From Pseudomonas fluorescens (lineage in GTDB: Bacteria; Pseudomonadota; Gammaproteobacteria; Pseudomonadales; Pseudomonadaceae), in NCBI RefSeq assembly GCF_902497745.1, contig NZ_CABVHJ010000027.1:18893-82892 (forward strand): DNA of 64,000 nucleotides, written 5' to 3'. The position numbers and the translations under genes were made by a program. The stretch's first letter is position 1. Every line of letters starts with the position of its first letter. Of this stretch, positions 25,600-33,886 are shown in pieces. A model generated the notes under the pieces. It saw only the letters and a list, made by a program, of their open reading frames with translations. It did not search any database and was not told the DNA's origin.

Positions 25600-26709
25600 A
25601 TGCACGGCGAATCTCCAATCAAACGTCGCGTTTCGCGCAAGATCTGGGTCGGCAACGTACCGGTGGGCGGCGATGCGCCGATCGCGGTGCAGAGCATGAC
25701 CAACAGCGACACCAATGACGTGGCCGCCACTGTTGCGCAAATCAACCGTCTGGAAGCCGCTGGCGTCGATATCGTTCGCGTTTCGGTACCGGACATGGAC
25801 GCCGCCGAGGCGTTCGGCAAGATCAAGCAATTGGTCAAGGTGCCGCTGGTTGCCGACATCCACTTCGACTACAAGATCGCTCTGCGCGTGGCCGAACTGG
25901 GCGTGGACTGCCTGCGTATCAACCCAGGCAACATCGGTCGTGAAGACCGTGTTCGCGCGGTGGTCGATGCAGCGCGTGATCGCGGCATCCCGATCCGCAT
26001 CGGCGTCAACGCCGGTTCCCTGGAAAAAGACCTGCAAAAGAAATACGGCGAGCCGACACCGGCCGCGCTGGTCGAATCGGCCCTGCGCCACGTTGAACAC
26101 CTTGAGCGCCTGAATTTCCAGGACTTCAAGGTCAGCGTTAAGGCCTCCGACGTGTTCATGGCCGTCGAAGCCTACCGCTTGCTGGCGAAAGAAATCGTTC
26201 AGCCGCTGCACTTGGGCATCACCGAAGCCGGTGGATTGCGTTCGGGCACAGTGAAATCCGCCGTGGGCCTAGGTATGCTGCTCGCCGAGGGGATTGGCGA
26301 TACCATCCGCATCTCGCTGGCGGCCGATCCGGTTGAGGAAGTGAAGGTCGGTTACGACATTCTCAAGTCTTTGCATCTGCGTTCCCGTGGCATCAACTTC
26401 ATCGCCTGCCCGAGTTGCTCGCGGCAGAACTTCGATGTGGTGAAAACCATGAACGAGCTGGAAGGGCGACTTGAAGACCTGCTGGTGCCGCTGGATGTCG
26501 CGGTGATCGGTTGTGTGGTCAACGGCCCCGGCGAAGCCAAGGAAGCCCATATCGGCTTGACCGGCGGCACGCCAAACCTGATTTACATCGACGGCAAGCC
26601 GTCGCAGAAACTGACGAATGACAATCTGGTGGACGAGCTGGAAAAGCTGATCCGCCAGAAAGCGGCCGAAAAGGTCGAAGCTGACGCTGCCGTTATTGCG
26701 CGCGGCTGA
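25600..26709 (+). CDS. ispG: 4-hydroxy-3-methylbut-2-en-1-yl diphosphate synthase
   Basis: This 369-residue [4Fe-4S] enzyme carries out the penultimate step of the MEP isoprenoid pathway. The TIM-barrel half contains VPLVADIHFDYKIAL and LRINPGNIG; the C-terminal half has the cluster cysteines in ACPSCSRQNFDV and IGCVVNGPGEAK. It starts 3 bp after rodZ, so it is coupled. Its cluster need suits the proximity of the isc operon. Confidence 0.97.
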   Translation: MHGESPIKRRVSRKIWVGNVPVGGDAPIAVQSMTNSDTNDVAATVAQINRLEAAGVDIVRVSVPDMDAAEAFGKIKQLVKVPLVADIHFDYKIALRVAELGVDCLRINPGNIGREDRVRAVVDAARDRGIPIRIGVNAGSLEKDLQKKYGEPTPAALVESALRHVEHLERLNFQDFKVSVKASDVFMAVEAYRLLAKEIVQPLHLGITEAGGLRSGTVKSAVGLGMLLAEGIGDTIRISLAADPVEEVKVGYDILKSLHLRSRGINFIACPSCSRQNFDVVKTMNELEGRLEDLLVPLDVAVIGCVVNGPGEAKEAHIGLTGGTPNLIYIDGKPSQKLTNDNLVDELEKLIRQKAAEKVEADAAVIARG

Positions 26710-26745
26710 GCCTGACTGAACGCCGAACGAATTTAAGGATTTAAA

Positions 26746-28035
26746 GTGAGCAAGTCTCTGCAAGCCATTCGTGGCATGAACGACATCCTGCCCGAACAGA
26801 CCCCGCTGTGGCGTTATTTCGAGGGCACCGTCGCGCGTCTGCTGGATAACTACGGTTACAAGCAGATCCGCATGCCGATCGTCGAGTTCACCGAGCTGTT
26901 CAAGCGCTCGATCGGTGAAGTGACCGACATCGTCGAAAAAGAGATGTACACCTTCGAAGACCGTAACGGTGACTCCCTGACCCTGCGTCCGGAAGGCACC
27001 GCGGCGTGCGTGCGTGCTGTGCTTGAACACGGCATCACCGGCGGTGGCCAGGTGCAGAAGCTCTGGTACATCGGCCCGATGTTCCGCCACGAGCGTCCGC
27101 AGAAAGGCCGTTATCGCCAGTTCCACCAGATCGGTCTGGAAGTCTTCAACCTCGACGGTCCGGACATCGACGCCGAGCTGATCACCATGACCTGGCGCCT
27201 GTGGGGTGAGCTGGGCATTCGTGATGCAGTCAAACTCGAACTCAACAGCCTCGGCACCAGCGAGTCCCGTGGTCGCTATCGTGAAGCGCTGGTCGAGTAC
27301 CTCTCGGCGCACCACGACAAGCTTGACGAAGACAGCCAGCGTCGCCTGAAAACCAACCCGTTGCGCGTGCTCGACACGAAAAATGCCGACACTCAGGCGG
27401 TACTGGTCGATGCGCCGAAAATGGCCGACTACCTCGACGATGAGTCCCGTGCGCACTTTGAAGGGCTGAAGGCCCGTCTGGATGCCGTCGGCATTCCTTA
27501 CGTGCTCAACCCGAAGCTGGTGCGTGGTCTCGATTACTACAGCAAAACCGTTTTCGAATGGGTCACCGACAAGCTCGGCGCCCAGGGCACTGTTTGCGCG
27601 GGCGGTCGTTACGACGGTCTGGTCGAGCAGATGGGCGGCAAGCCGACCACCGGCGTTGGTTTCGCCATGGGCATCGAGCGTCTGGTTTTGATGCTGGAAA
27701 CCCTCGAGCAGATCCCGGAAGAAATCTCCCGGCAGGTCGACGTCTACCTCTGCGCCTTCGGTGAAGAAGCCGAGCTGGCTGGTCTGGCTCTGGCTGAACG
27801 TGTTCGTGATCAACTTCCAAACCTGCGTCTGCAAGTCAATGCCGGCGCCGGCAGCTTCAAAAGCCAGTTCAAGAAGGCCGACAAGAGCGGTGCGTTGTAC
27901 GCACTGATCCTCGGTGACGACGAAATGGCCCAGCAAGTGGTAGGTTTCAAACCCCTGCGTGGCCAGGGCGAACAACAAAGCATTGCCTGGGATGCGCTCG
28001 CCGCTCACCTGGCCACCTGCGTCGTGCAGGGTTGA
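26746..28035 (+). CDS. hisS: Histidyl-tRNA synthetase
   Basis: This 429-residue class II synthetase starts at GTG 26746 after AAGGAT. Motifs include LRPEGTAACVRAVLEHG, motif 2 PMFRHERPQKGRYRQFHQ, the histidine-binding RGLDYYSKTVFEW and motif 3 GVGFAMGIERLVLML, then the anticodon domain. It charges tRNA-His in the cytoplasm. Confidence 0.98.
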   Translation: MSKSLQAIRGMNDILPEQTPLWRYFEGTVARLLDNYGYKQIRMPIVEFTELFKRSIGEVTDIVEKEMYTFEDRNGDSLTLRPEGTAACVRAVLEHGITGGGQVQKLWYIGPMFRHERPQKGRYRQFHQIGLEVFNLDGPDIDAELITMTWRLWGELGIRDAVKLELNSLGTSESRGRYREALVEYLSAHHDKLDEDSQRRLKTNPLRVLDTKNADTQAVLVDAPKMADYLDDESRAHFEGLKARLDAVGIPYVLNPKLVRGLDYYSKTVFEWVTDKLGAQGTVCAGGRYDGLVEQMGGKPTTGVGFAMGIERLVLMLETLEQIPEEISRQVDVYLCAFGEEAELAGLALAERVRDQLPNLRLQVNAGAGSFKSQFKKADKSGALYALILGDDEMAQQVVGFKPLRGQGEQQSIAWDALAAHLATCVVQG

Positions 28036-28076
28036 AGCTGTCCAAACAGCCGATTTAGCGATTAAGGAGTATTGGG

Positions 28077-28718
28077 GTGTCGAGTACCGAAGACGAACAG
28101 TTGGCGGATTTGAAGGACTGGTGGACACGCAACGGCAAACCTCTGGTCACCGGCGGCCTGTTGGCGCTGGTCATCGTGTTCGGCTGGCAGGCTTATCACA
28201 AGTATCAGAGCAACCAGTCGCAAGGCGCCTCGGTGCTCTATCAGCAATTGCTGGAAACCACGCTGACGCCTGATGGCAAGCCTGATGCTGCCCGCGTTGC
28301 GGACCTGGCCGGCAAGCTCAACAGCGAGTTCGGCGGTTCTGCCTACGCGCAGTACGGCAGCCTGTTCGTGGCCAAAGTGGCGGTCGACAGCGGCAAGCTG
28401 GATGACGCCGCGACCGAACTGAAAGCCATCGTCGACAAACCGGCCAACCCGGCGCTGGGCGAAATCGCCCGTCAGCGTCTGGCGCAGGTACTCGGCGCGC
28501 AGAACAAGGCTGACGATGCCCTGAAATTGCTCGACGGCGATGCCGACAAAGCGTTCCTGGCCACTCGCGAAGAACTCAAGGGCGACCTGCTGGTACAGCT
28601 GGGCCGTACCGATGACGCGAACAAGGCGTATCAAAAAGCCAAGGCGGCACTGTCGGATGAAGCGGCGGTCGGTGGCCTTCAAATCAAGCTCGACGACCTG
28701 GCCAAAGGGGATGCGTGA
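28077..28718 (+). CDS. yfgM: YfgM-family tetratricopeptide membrane protein
   Basis: This 213-residue protein starts at GTG 28077 with AAGGAGT upstream and has one N-terminal membrane segment (PLVTGGLLALVIVFGWQAY) followed by TPR-like helices in the periplasm. E. coli YfgM binds the SecYEG translocon and the chaperone PpiD. The order hisS-yfgM-bamB-der is conserved. The stop overlaps the probable ribosome site of bamB. Confidence 0.92.
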   Translation: MSSTEDEQLADLKDWWTRNGKPLVTGGLLALVIVFGWQAYHKYQSNQSQGASVLYQQLLETTLTPDGKPDAARVADLAGKLNSEFGGSAYAQYGSLFVAKVAVDSGKLDDAATELKAIVDKPANPALGEIARQRLAQVLGAQNKADDALKLLDGDADKAFLATREELKGDLLVQLGRTDDANKAYQKAKAALSDEAAVGGLQIKLDDLAKGDA

Positions 28719-28719
28719 C

Positions 28720-29862
28720 GTGATCCGTTGGAAGCATGCAGCATTGCTGGCTCTGGCCCTTCTGGCCGCGGGTTGCAGCAGCAACAGCAAGAAAGAATTG
28801 CCACCGGCTGAACTGACCGACTTCAAAGAGGAAGTGGTTCTGCACAAGCAGTGGAGTCGTTCGATCGGTGACGGTCAGGGCGAAACCTACAACATGCTGG
28901 TGCCGGCGATCGACGGAGACACCATCTACGCCGCCGATGTGACCGGCGTGGTGATGGCCATGGATCGCGGCAATGGCGACGTAAAATGGAAGCAGGATCT
29001 TGATCTGCCTGTCTCCGGTGCTGTCGGCGTTGGCTACGGGCTGGTTCTGATCGGCACCCTGCGCGGTGAAGTTGTTGCTCTGGACACCAGCAACGGTGAA
29101 GAGAAATGGCGTGCACGCGTCAACAGCGAAGTTCTCGCGCCGCCGGCCAACAACGGCGACGTAGTGGTGGTGCAGACTCAGGACGATCGTCTGATCGGTC
29201 TGGATGCGTCCACCGGTACCCAGCGCTGGGTATATGACAGTACGCCTGCCGTACTGACCTTGCGCGGCACCAGTGCCCCGCTGGTCACCAACCGCCTCGC
29301 GGTGGCTGGCCTGTCGACCGGTAAAGTGGTCGCTCTGGACATTTCCAACGGCGTGCCGGTGTGGGAACAACGCATTGCGATCCCACAAGGTCGTTCGGAG
29401 CTGGAGCGCGTGGTCGACATCGACGGTGGTCTGCTGCTGTCCGGCGGTACTTTGTACGTGGCCAGCTATCAGGGTCGCGTGGCGGCACTGGACCTGGAAA
29501 GCGGTCGTCAACTCTGGCAGCGCGATGCGTCGAGCTACGCCGGTATCGCTCAGGGTTTCGGCAGTGTCTACGTGAGCCTGTCTTCGGGCACCGTTGAAGG
29601 CGTCGACGAGCGTTCTACCACTGCATTGTGGAGCAACGATTCGCTGGCTCGCCGTCAACTGTCGGCTCCGGAAGTGTTCTCCAGCTATGTTGCAGTGGGT
29701 GACCTGGAAGGTTATCTGCACCTGCTGAGTCAGGTTGACGGTCGTTTCGTCGGCCGTGAGCGCATCGACAGCGACGGCCTGCGTGCCCGTCCGCTGGTGG
29801 TGGGTGACACGATTTATGTATATGGCAACAGCGGCAAACTGGAAGCCCTGACCATCAAGTAA
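28720..29862 (+). CDS. bamB: Outer-membrane assembly lipoprotein BamB
   Basis: This 380-residue beta-propeller lipoprotein has the lipobox LLAAGC near residue 21 and repeated PQQ-like strands (GDVKWKQDLDLPVSGAVGV, EEKWRARVNSEVLAPP, TQRWVYDSTPAVLTLRG). It is part of the BAM complex that folds outer-membrane proteins. GTG 28720 is chosen because AAAGGGGA lies 8 bases upstream; the ATG at 28711 sits almost on that site. Confidence 0.94.
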   Translation: MIRWKHAALLALALLAAGCSSNSKKELPPAELTDFKEEVVLHKQWSRSIGDGQGETYNMLVPAIDGDTIYAADVTGVVMAMDRGNGDVKWKQDLDLPVSGAVGVGYGLVLIGTLRGEVVALDTSNGEEKWRARVNSEVLAPPANNGDVVVVQTQDDRLIGLDASTGTQRWVYDSTPAVLTLRGTSAPLVTNRLAVAGLSTGKVVALDISNGVPVWEQRIAIPQGRSELERVVDIDGGLLLSGGTLYVASYQGRVAALDLESGRQLWQRDASSYAGIAQGFGSVYVSLSSGTVEGVDERSTTALWSNDSLARRQLSAPEVFSSYVAVGDLEGYLHLLSQVDGRFVGRERIDSDGLRARPLVVGDTIYVYGNSGKLEALTIK

Positions 29863-29913
29863 CAACTATGCTTGGGGTTAACACCCCCAGGCAGCTTCAC
29901 TTGTGAGTATGAA

Positions 29914-30013
29914 TGTGGGAGCGAGCCTGCTCGCGATGGGCTTCAACGATTACGCAGACGGCCTGAATAAACGCGGTGCCTTGGCGTTTTTCGCGAGCAG
30001 GCTCGCTCCCACA
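29914..30013. repeat. REP/REPIN doublet, family 1
   Basis: TGTGGGAGCGAGCCTGCTCG and its reverse complement face each other across about 55 bp between bamB and der. Confidence 0.92.
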
Positions 30014-30043
30014 GAAAGCACCCACAGTGTTGCCCCGAGCACC

Positions 30044-30076
30044 AGCCGCTGCCTCGCAGCGGCTTTTGTATTTTCT
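30044..30076 (+). terminator. Terminator upstream of der
   Basis: AGCCGCTG-CCTCG-CAGCGGCT stem followed by TTTGTATTTT. It would end the rlmN-bamB transcript, just 24 bp before the der start codon. Confidence 0.82.
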
Positions 30077-30099
30077 GAAATAACGAAGTGGAGAGCCGC

Positions 30100-31569
30100 A
30101 TGGTTCCCGTAATCGCCCTGGTGGGCCGACCGAACGTCGGCAAGTCCACCTTGTTCAACCGCCTGACCAGGACTCGCGACGCCATCGTCGGCGACTTGTC
30201 CGGTCTGACCCGTGATCGCCAGTACGGTGAGGCCAAGTGGCAAGGGCGTTCCTACATTCTGGTCGACACCGGTGGTATCTCCGGTGACGAGCACGGTATG
30301 GACGAAAAAATGGCCGAGCAGTCGCTGCTGGCCATTGAAGAAGCAGACGTTGTGCTGTTCCTGGTAGATGCCAAGGCCGGTTTCACCGCCGCCGACCAGA
30401 TGATCGCTGAACACCTGCGCAAACGTAACAAGCGTTCCTACGTGGTGGCCAACAAGGTCGACAACATCGACCCGGAAATGGCCCGCGCTGAATTCGCCCC
30501 TCTGGGCATGGGCCACGCGATCCCGATCGCCGGTGCTCACGGTCGCGGCATCACCCAGATGCTGGAAATCGCCTTGGGTGATTTCCCCAAAGACGCAGAA
30601 GAGCCGGAAGAAGGCGAAGAAGAGATCGTTGCCGAAGGCGAGGAAGCCAAGCGCATTCCCGGCCCAAGCGAAAAAGACGGGATCAAGATCGCCATCATCG
30701 GCCGTCCGAACGTCGGCAAATCGACGCTGGTCAACCGCATGCTCGGTGAAGACCGCGTAATCGTCTACGACCAACCCGGCACCACGCGCGACAGTATCTA
30801 CATTCCGTTCGAACGCAATGAAGAGAAGTACACGCTGATCGACACCGCCGGTGTGCGCAAGCGCGGCAAGATCCACGAAGAAGTCGAAAAATTCTCCGTG
30901 GTCAAAACCCTGCAGGCGATCAAAGACGCCAACGTGGTGATCTTCGTGATGGATGCGCGCGAAGGTGTGGTCGATCACGACCTCAACCTGCTGGGCTTCG
31001 CCATTGAGTCGGGTCGTGCGCTGGTGATCGCGATCAACAAGTGGGACGGCATGACGCCGAGCGAGCGCGACTATGTCAAAGTCGAGCTGCAACGTCGTCT
31101 GTTCTTCGTTGATTACGCTGACATCCACTTCATCTCGGCCCTGCACGGCACTGGCGTGGGTAACCTCTACGCCTCCGTACAGAACTCGTTCAAGTCGGCG
31201 GTCACCCGCTGGCCGACCAACCGTCTGACCCAGATTCTCGAAGACGCGGTGGGCGAGCATGCGCCACCGATGGTCAACAACCGCCGGATCAAGCTGCGTT
31301 ATGCCCACTTGGGTGGTGCCAACCCGCCGATCATCGTGATCCACGGTAACCAGATCGAGAAAGTGCCGAAGTCGTATGTGCGCTATCTGGAGAACACTTA
31401 CCGCCGTGTACTGAAGCTGGTCGGTACGCCGATCCGCATCGAGTTTAAGGGCGGCGAGAACCCGTACGAAGGCAACAAGACCACGCTGACCGACCGCCAG
31501 GTCAACAAGAAGCGTCGCTTGATGTCGCACCACAAGAAAGCCGACAAGAAGCGCCGCGACAAGAAGTGA
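30100..31569 (+). CDS. der: Ribosome-assembly GTPase Der (EngA)
   Basis: This 489-residue protein has two GTPase domains in tandem, each with a P-loop GRPNVGKSTL (residues 8 and about 200), G3 motifs DTGGISG and DTAGVRKRG, and G4 motifs NKVD and NKWDG. A linker of acidic residues (EEPEEGEEEI) separates them, and a KH-like domain and Lys/Arg-rich tail end the protein. It is needed for 50S subunit maturation. Start 30100 follows GTGGAGA; homologues start MVPVIALVG. Confidence 0.97.
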   Translation: MVPVIALVGRPNVGKSTLFNRLTRTRDAIVGDLSGLTRDRQYGEAKWQGRSYILVDTGGISGDEHGMDEKMAEQSLLAIEEADVVLFLVDAKAGFTAADQMIAEHLRKRNKRSYVVANKVDNIDPEMARAEFAPLGMGHAIPIAGAHGRGITQMLEIALGDFPKDAEEPEEGEEEIVAEGEEAKRIPGPSEKDGIKIAIIGRPNVGKSTLVNRMLGEDRVIVYDQPGTTRDSIYIPFERNEEKYTLIDTAGVRKRGKIHEEVEKFSVVKTLQAIKDANVVIFVMDAREGVVDHDLNLLGFAIESGRALVIAINKWDGMTPSERDYVKVELQRRLFFVDYADIHFISALHGTGVGNLYASVQNSFKSAVTRWPTNRLTQILEDAVGEHAPPMVNNRRIKLRYAHLGGANPPIIVIHGNQIEKVPKSYVRYLENTYRRVLKLVGTPIRIEFKGGENPYEGNKTTLTDRQVNKKRRLMSHHKKADKKRRDKK

Positions 31570-31581
31570 TTTATCACTTCG

Positions 31582-31664
31582 TGTAGGAGCTGCCGCAGGC
31601 TGCGATCTTTTGATTTTGCTTTAAAGACAAGATCAAAGGATCGCAGCCTTCGGCAGCTCCTACA
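31582..31664. repeat. REP-like inverted doublet, family 2
   Basis: TGTAGGAGCTGCCGCAGGCT and its complement (one arm reading CCTTCGG in place of CCTGCGG) flank an AT-rich centre just after der. Confidence 0.92.
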
Positions 31665-31680
31665 GGGTTCGGCGATAAGA

Positions 31681-31709
31681 AAGGGCGCTCACCAGAGCGC
31701 CCTTTTTTT
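31681..31709 (+). terminator. Terminator after der
   Basis: AAGGGCGCTC-ACCA-GAGCGCCCTT followed by five more T residues. Confidence 0.92.
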
Positions 31710-31782
31710 ATGGGCGCCGGATGGGCTATCCTCGGGCTCTCCCGCGCCGTCGTCAGAGCCGGGTGTTGAGCAGGGAACCCCG

Positions 31783-32931
31783 ATGATCACCAGCAAGCTG
31801 CCGAATGTCGGCATCACTATTTTCACGCAGATGTCTCAGCTCGCCGCGCAAACCGGCGCGATCAACCTGTCCCAGGGTTTTCCTGATTTTGACGGCCCGC
31901 AGTCGTTGCGCGATGCAGTCGGTCGGCATATTGCCAGTGGCCACAACCAGTATTCGCCGATGACCGGGCTGCCGGCGCTGCGCGAACAGATTGCGGCGAA
32001 AATCGCTCGAAGCTATGGCGTGCAGGTCAATGCCGACAGCGAAGTGACGGTCACACCGGGCGCTACCCAGGCGATCTTCTGTGCGATTCAGGCGGTTATT
32101 CACAGCGGCGATGAAGTCATCGTGTTCGACCCGTGCTACGACAGCTACGAGCCGGCCACGGAGTTGGCGGGTGGTCGCTGCGTGCATGTGCAGTTGAACC
32201 CGAACGATTTCTCCATCGATTTCGATCAGCTCGCCGCGGCCCTGAGTCCGCGCACGAAAATGATCGTCATCAATACCCCGCACAACCCCAGCGGCGCGCT
32301 GATCAGTCGTGCCGAACTCGATCAACTGGCGGCGCTGATCCGCGATCGCGACATCTACCTGATCAGCGACGAAGTCTATGAACACCTGGTGTTCGACGGC
32401 GTGCCGCACGTCAGCGTGCTCGTCCATGAAGAGCTGTATCAGCGCGCGTTCGTGGTCAGCTCGTTCGGCAAGACCTATCACGTCACCGGCTGGAAGACCG
32501 GCTACGTCGTCGCGCCGCCAGCGCTGACGGCCGAACTGCGCAAAGTCCACCAGTACGTCAGTTTCTGCGGTGTCACTCCGCTGCAATATGCCCTGGCCGA
32601 TTACATGGCCGAGCACCCGGAACATGTCGAAGAGCTGCCGGGCTTCTATCAGGCCAAGCGCGACCTGTTCTGTGATCTGTTGACGCCGTCGCGCTTCACC
32701 TTCAAGCGTGTCACCGGCACCTACTTTCAACTGGTCGATTACTCGCAAATCCGTCCTGACCTGAACGACGTCGAGATGGCCATGTGGATGACCCGTGAAC
32801 ACGGCGTGGCGAGTATCCCGGTGTCGGTGTTTTACCAGAATCCACCGCAAGGCCAGCGCCTCGTGCGTCTGTGCTTTGCCAAACGCGAGGAGACGCTGCG
32901 TGAAGCGGCGGCGAAACTATGCGTGATCTGA
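31783..32931 (+). CDS. PLP-dependent aminotransferase, methionine/glutamine transaminase type (YbdL-like)
   Basis: This 382-residue class I/II aminotransferase has SQGFPDFDGPQSLRDAV, VTPGATQAIF, NTPHNPSGALI, the aspartate in LISDEVYEHLVFD and the PLP lysine SFGKTYHVTGWKTGYV. The pattern fits the kynurenine/glutamine-transaminase branch (E. coli YbdL, methionine aminotransferase). The next gene, overlapping by 13 bp, is an omega-amidase-like protein, a pairing that drives glutamine (or methionine-linked) transamination forward. The exact amino donor is not visible. Confidence 0.88.
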   Translation: MITSKLPNVGITIFTQMSQLAAQTGAINLSQGFPDFDGPQSLRDAVGRHIASGHNQYSPMTGLPALREQIAAKIARSYGVQVNADSEVTVTPGATQAIFCAIQAVIHSGDEVIVFDPCYDSYEPATELAGGRCVHVQLNPNDFSIDFDQLAAALSPRTKMIVINTPHNPSGALISRAELDQLAALIRDRDIYLISDEVYEHLVFDGVPHVSVLVHEELYQRAFVVSSFGKTYHVTGWKTGYVVAPPALTAELRKVHQYVSFCGVTPLQYALADYMAEHPEHVEELPGFYQAKRDLFCDLLTPSRFTFKRVTGTYFQLVDYSQIRPDLNDVEMAMWMTREHGVASIPVSVFYQNPPQGQRLVRLCFAKREETLREAAAKLCVI

Positions 32932-33710
32932 GTGCTTTACCCGATCTCAACCTGGCGCTGATTCAGACCAGTCTGGCCTGGCATGACCGTCAGGCCAATT
33001 TCGAGCATTTCGAGGTGTTGCTGGAACAGGCGCAGGGCGCGGATCTGATCATCCTGCCGGAAATGTTCACCACCGGTTTCTCCATGGAATCGGAAACACT
33101 TGCCGAAGTCGAGAACGGCCCGACCAGCAAGTGGCTGCGGGTTCAGGCGGCGAAGCTCGATGCCGTGATCACCGGCAGTGTGATCATTCAGGCCGCCGAC
33201 GGCAGCCATCGCAATCGCCTGTTGTGGGCGCGGCCGGACGGTGAAGTGCTGCATTACGACAAGCGTCACTTGTTCCGCATGGCCGGCGAGCACAACCACT
33301 ACACTCCCGGCGAACGCCAGGTGCAGTTCGAACTCAAGGGCTGGCGGATCCGTCCGCTGATTTGTTACGACCTGCGTTTCCCGGTGTGGAGTCGCGATGC
33401 GCAAGATACGGATCTGCTGCTGTACACCGCCAATTGGCCGGGTGCGCGACGGTTGCACTGGAATCGTTTGTTGCCGGCACGAGCGATCGAAAACCTTTGC
33501 TATGTGGCGGCGGTGAATCGCGTTGGCACCGACGGTAAAGGTTTTGCGTATACCGGTGACAGTCAAGTGCTGGATTTCCAGGGTGAAACCTTGCTGGCGG
33601 CGGGGGAGGCCGATGGTGTGTTCAAGGTCGTGCTGGAAGCCGCGCCACTGGCGGCGTATCGCGAGCGCTTTCCGGCGAATCTGGATGCCGACACATTCGA
33701 GTTCACCTGA
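32919..33710 (+). CDS. Nitrilase-superfamily omega-amidase (YafV-like)
   Basis: This 263-residue enzyme has the Glu-Lys-Cys triad of the nitrilase superfamily: Glu48 in LPEMFTTGF, Lys115 in YDKRHLFRMAGE and Cys149 in LICYDLRFPVW. YafV-like enzymes hydrolyse 2-oxoglutaramate (the transaminated form of glutamine) to 2-oxoglutarate and ammonia. Overlap with the transaminase gene indicates translational coupling and supports this role. Confidence 0.88.
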   Translation: MRDLSALPDLNLALIQTSLAWHDRQANFEHFEVLLEQAQGADLIILPEMFTTGFSMESETLAEVENGPTSKWLRVQAAKLDAVITGSVIIQAADGSHRNRLLWARPDGEVLHYDKRHLFRMAGEHNHYTPGERQVQFELKGWRIRPLICYDLRFPVWSRDAQDTDLLLYTANWPGARRLHWNRLLPARAIENLCYVAAVNRVGTDGKGFAYTGDSQVLDFQGETLLAAGEADGVFKVVLEAAPLAAYRERFPANLDADTFEFT

Positions 33711-33733
33711 TACTCGCAGCGCCTGTCTGGACG

Positions 33734-33804
33734 CCTTCGCGAGCAGGCTCGCTCCCACAGGGAAATGCATTCCAAATGTGGGAGCGAGCCTGCTCGCGAA
33801 GGGG
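33734..33804. repeat. REP/REPIN doublet, family 1
   Basis: CTTCGCGAGCAGGCTCGCTC and its complement with a 20-odd bp spacer, here with the arms in the outward-reversed order compared with 2167..2256, just after the amidase stop. Confidence 0.92.
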
Positions 33805-33833
33805 CCATAAAAGTCAGCCAAAAACCTGCAGGC

Positions 33834-33870
33834 AAAAAAAGGCCCCGGAGTTCACACTCCGGGGCCTTTT
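33834..33870. terminator. Bidirectional terminator between amidase gene and leuA
   Basis: A-run, AAGGCCCCGGAGT, TCAC, ACTCCGGGGCCTT and T-run; usable from both convergent genes. Confidence 0.92.
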
Positions 33871-33886
33871 GCATTTCAGCGATGGC

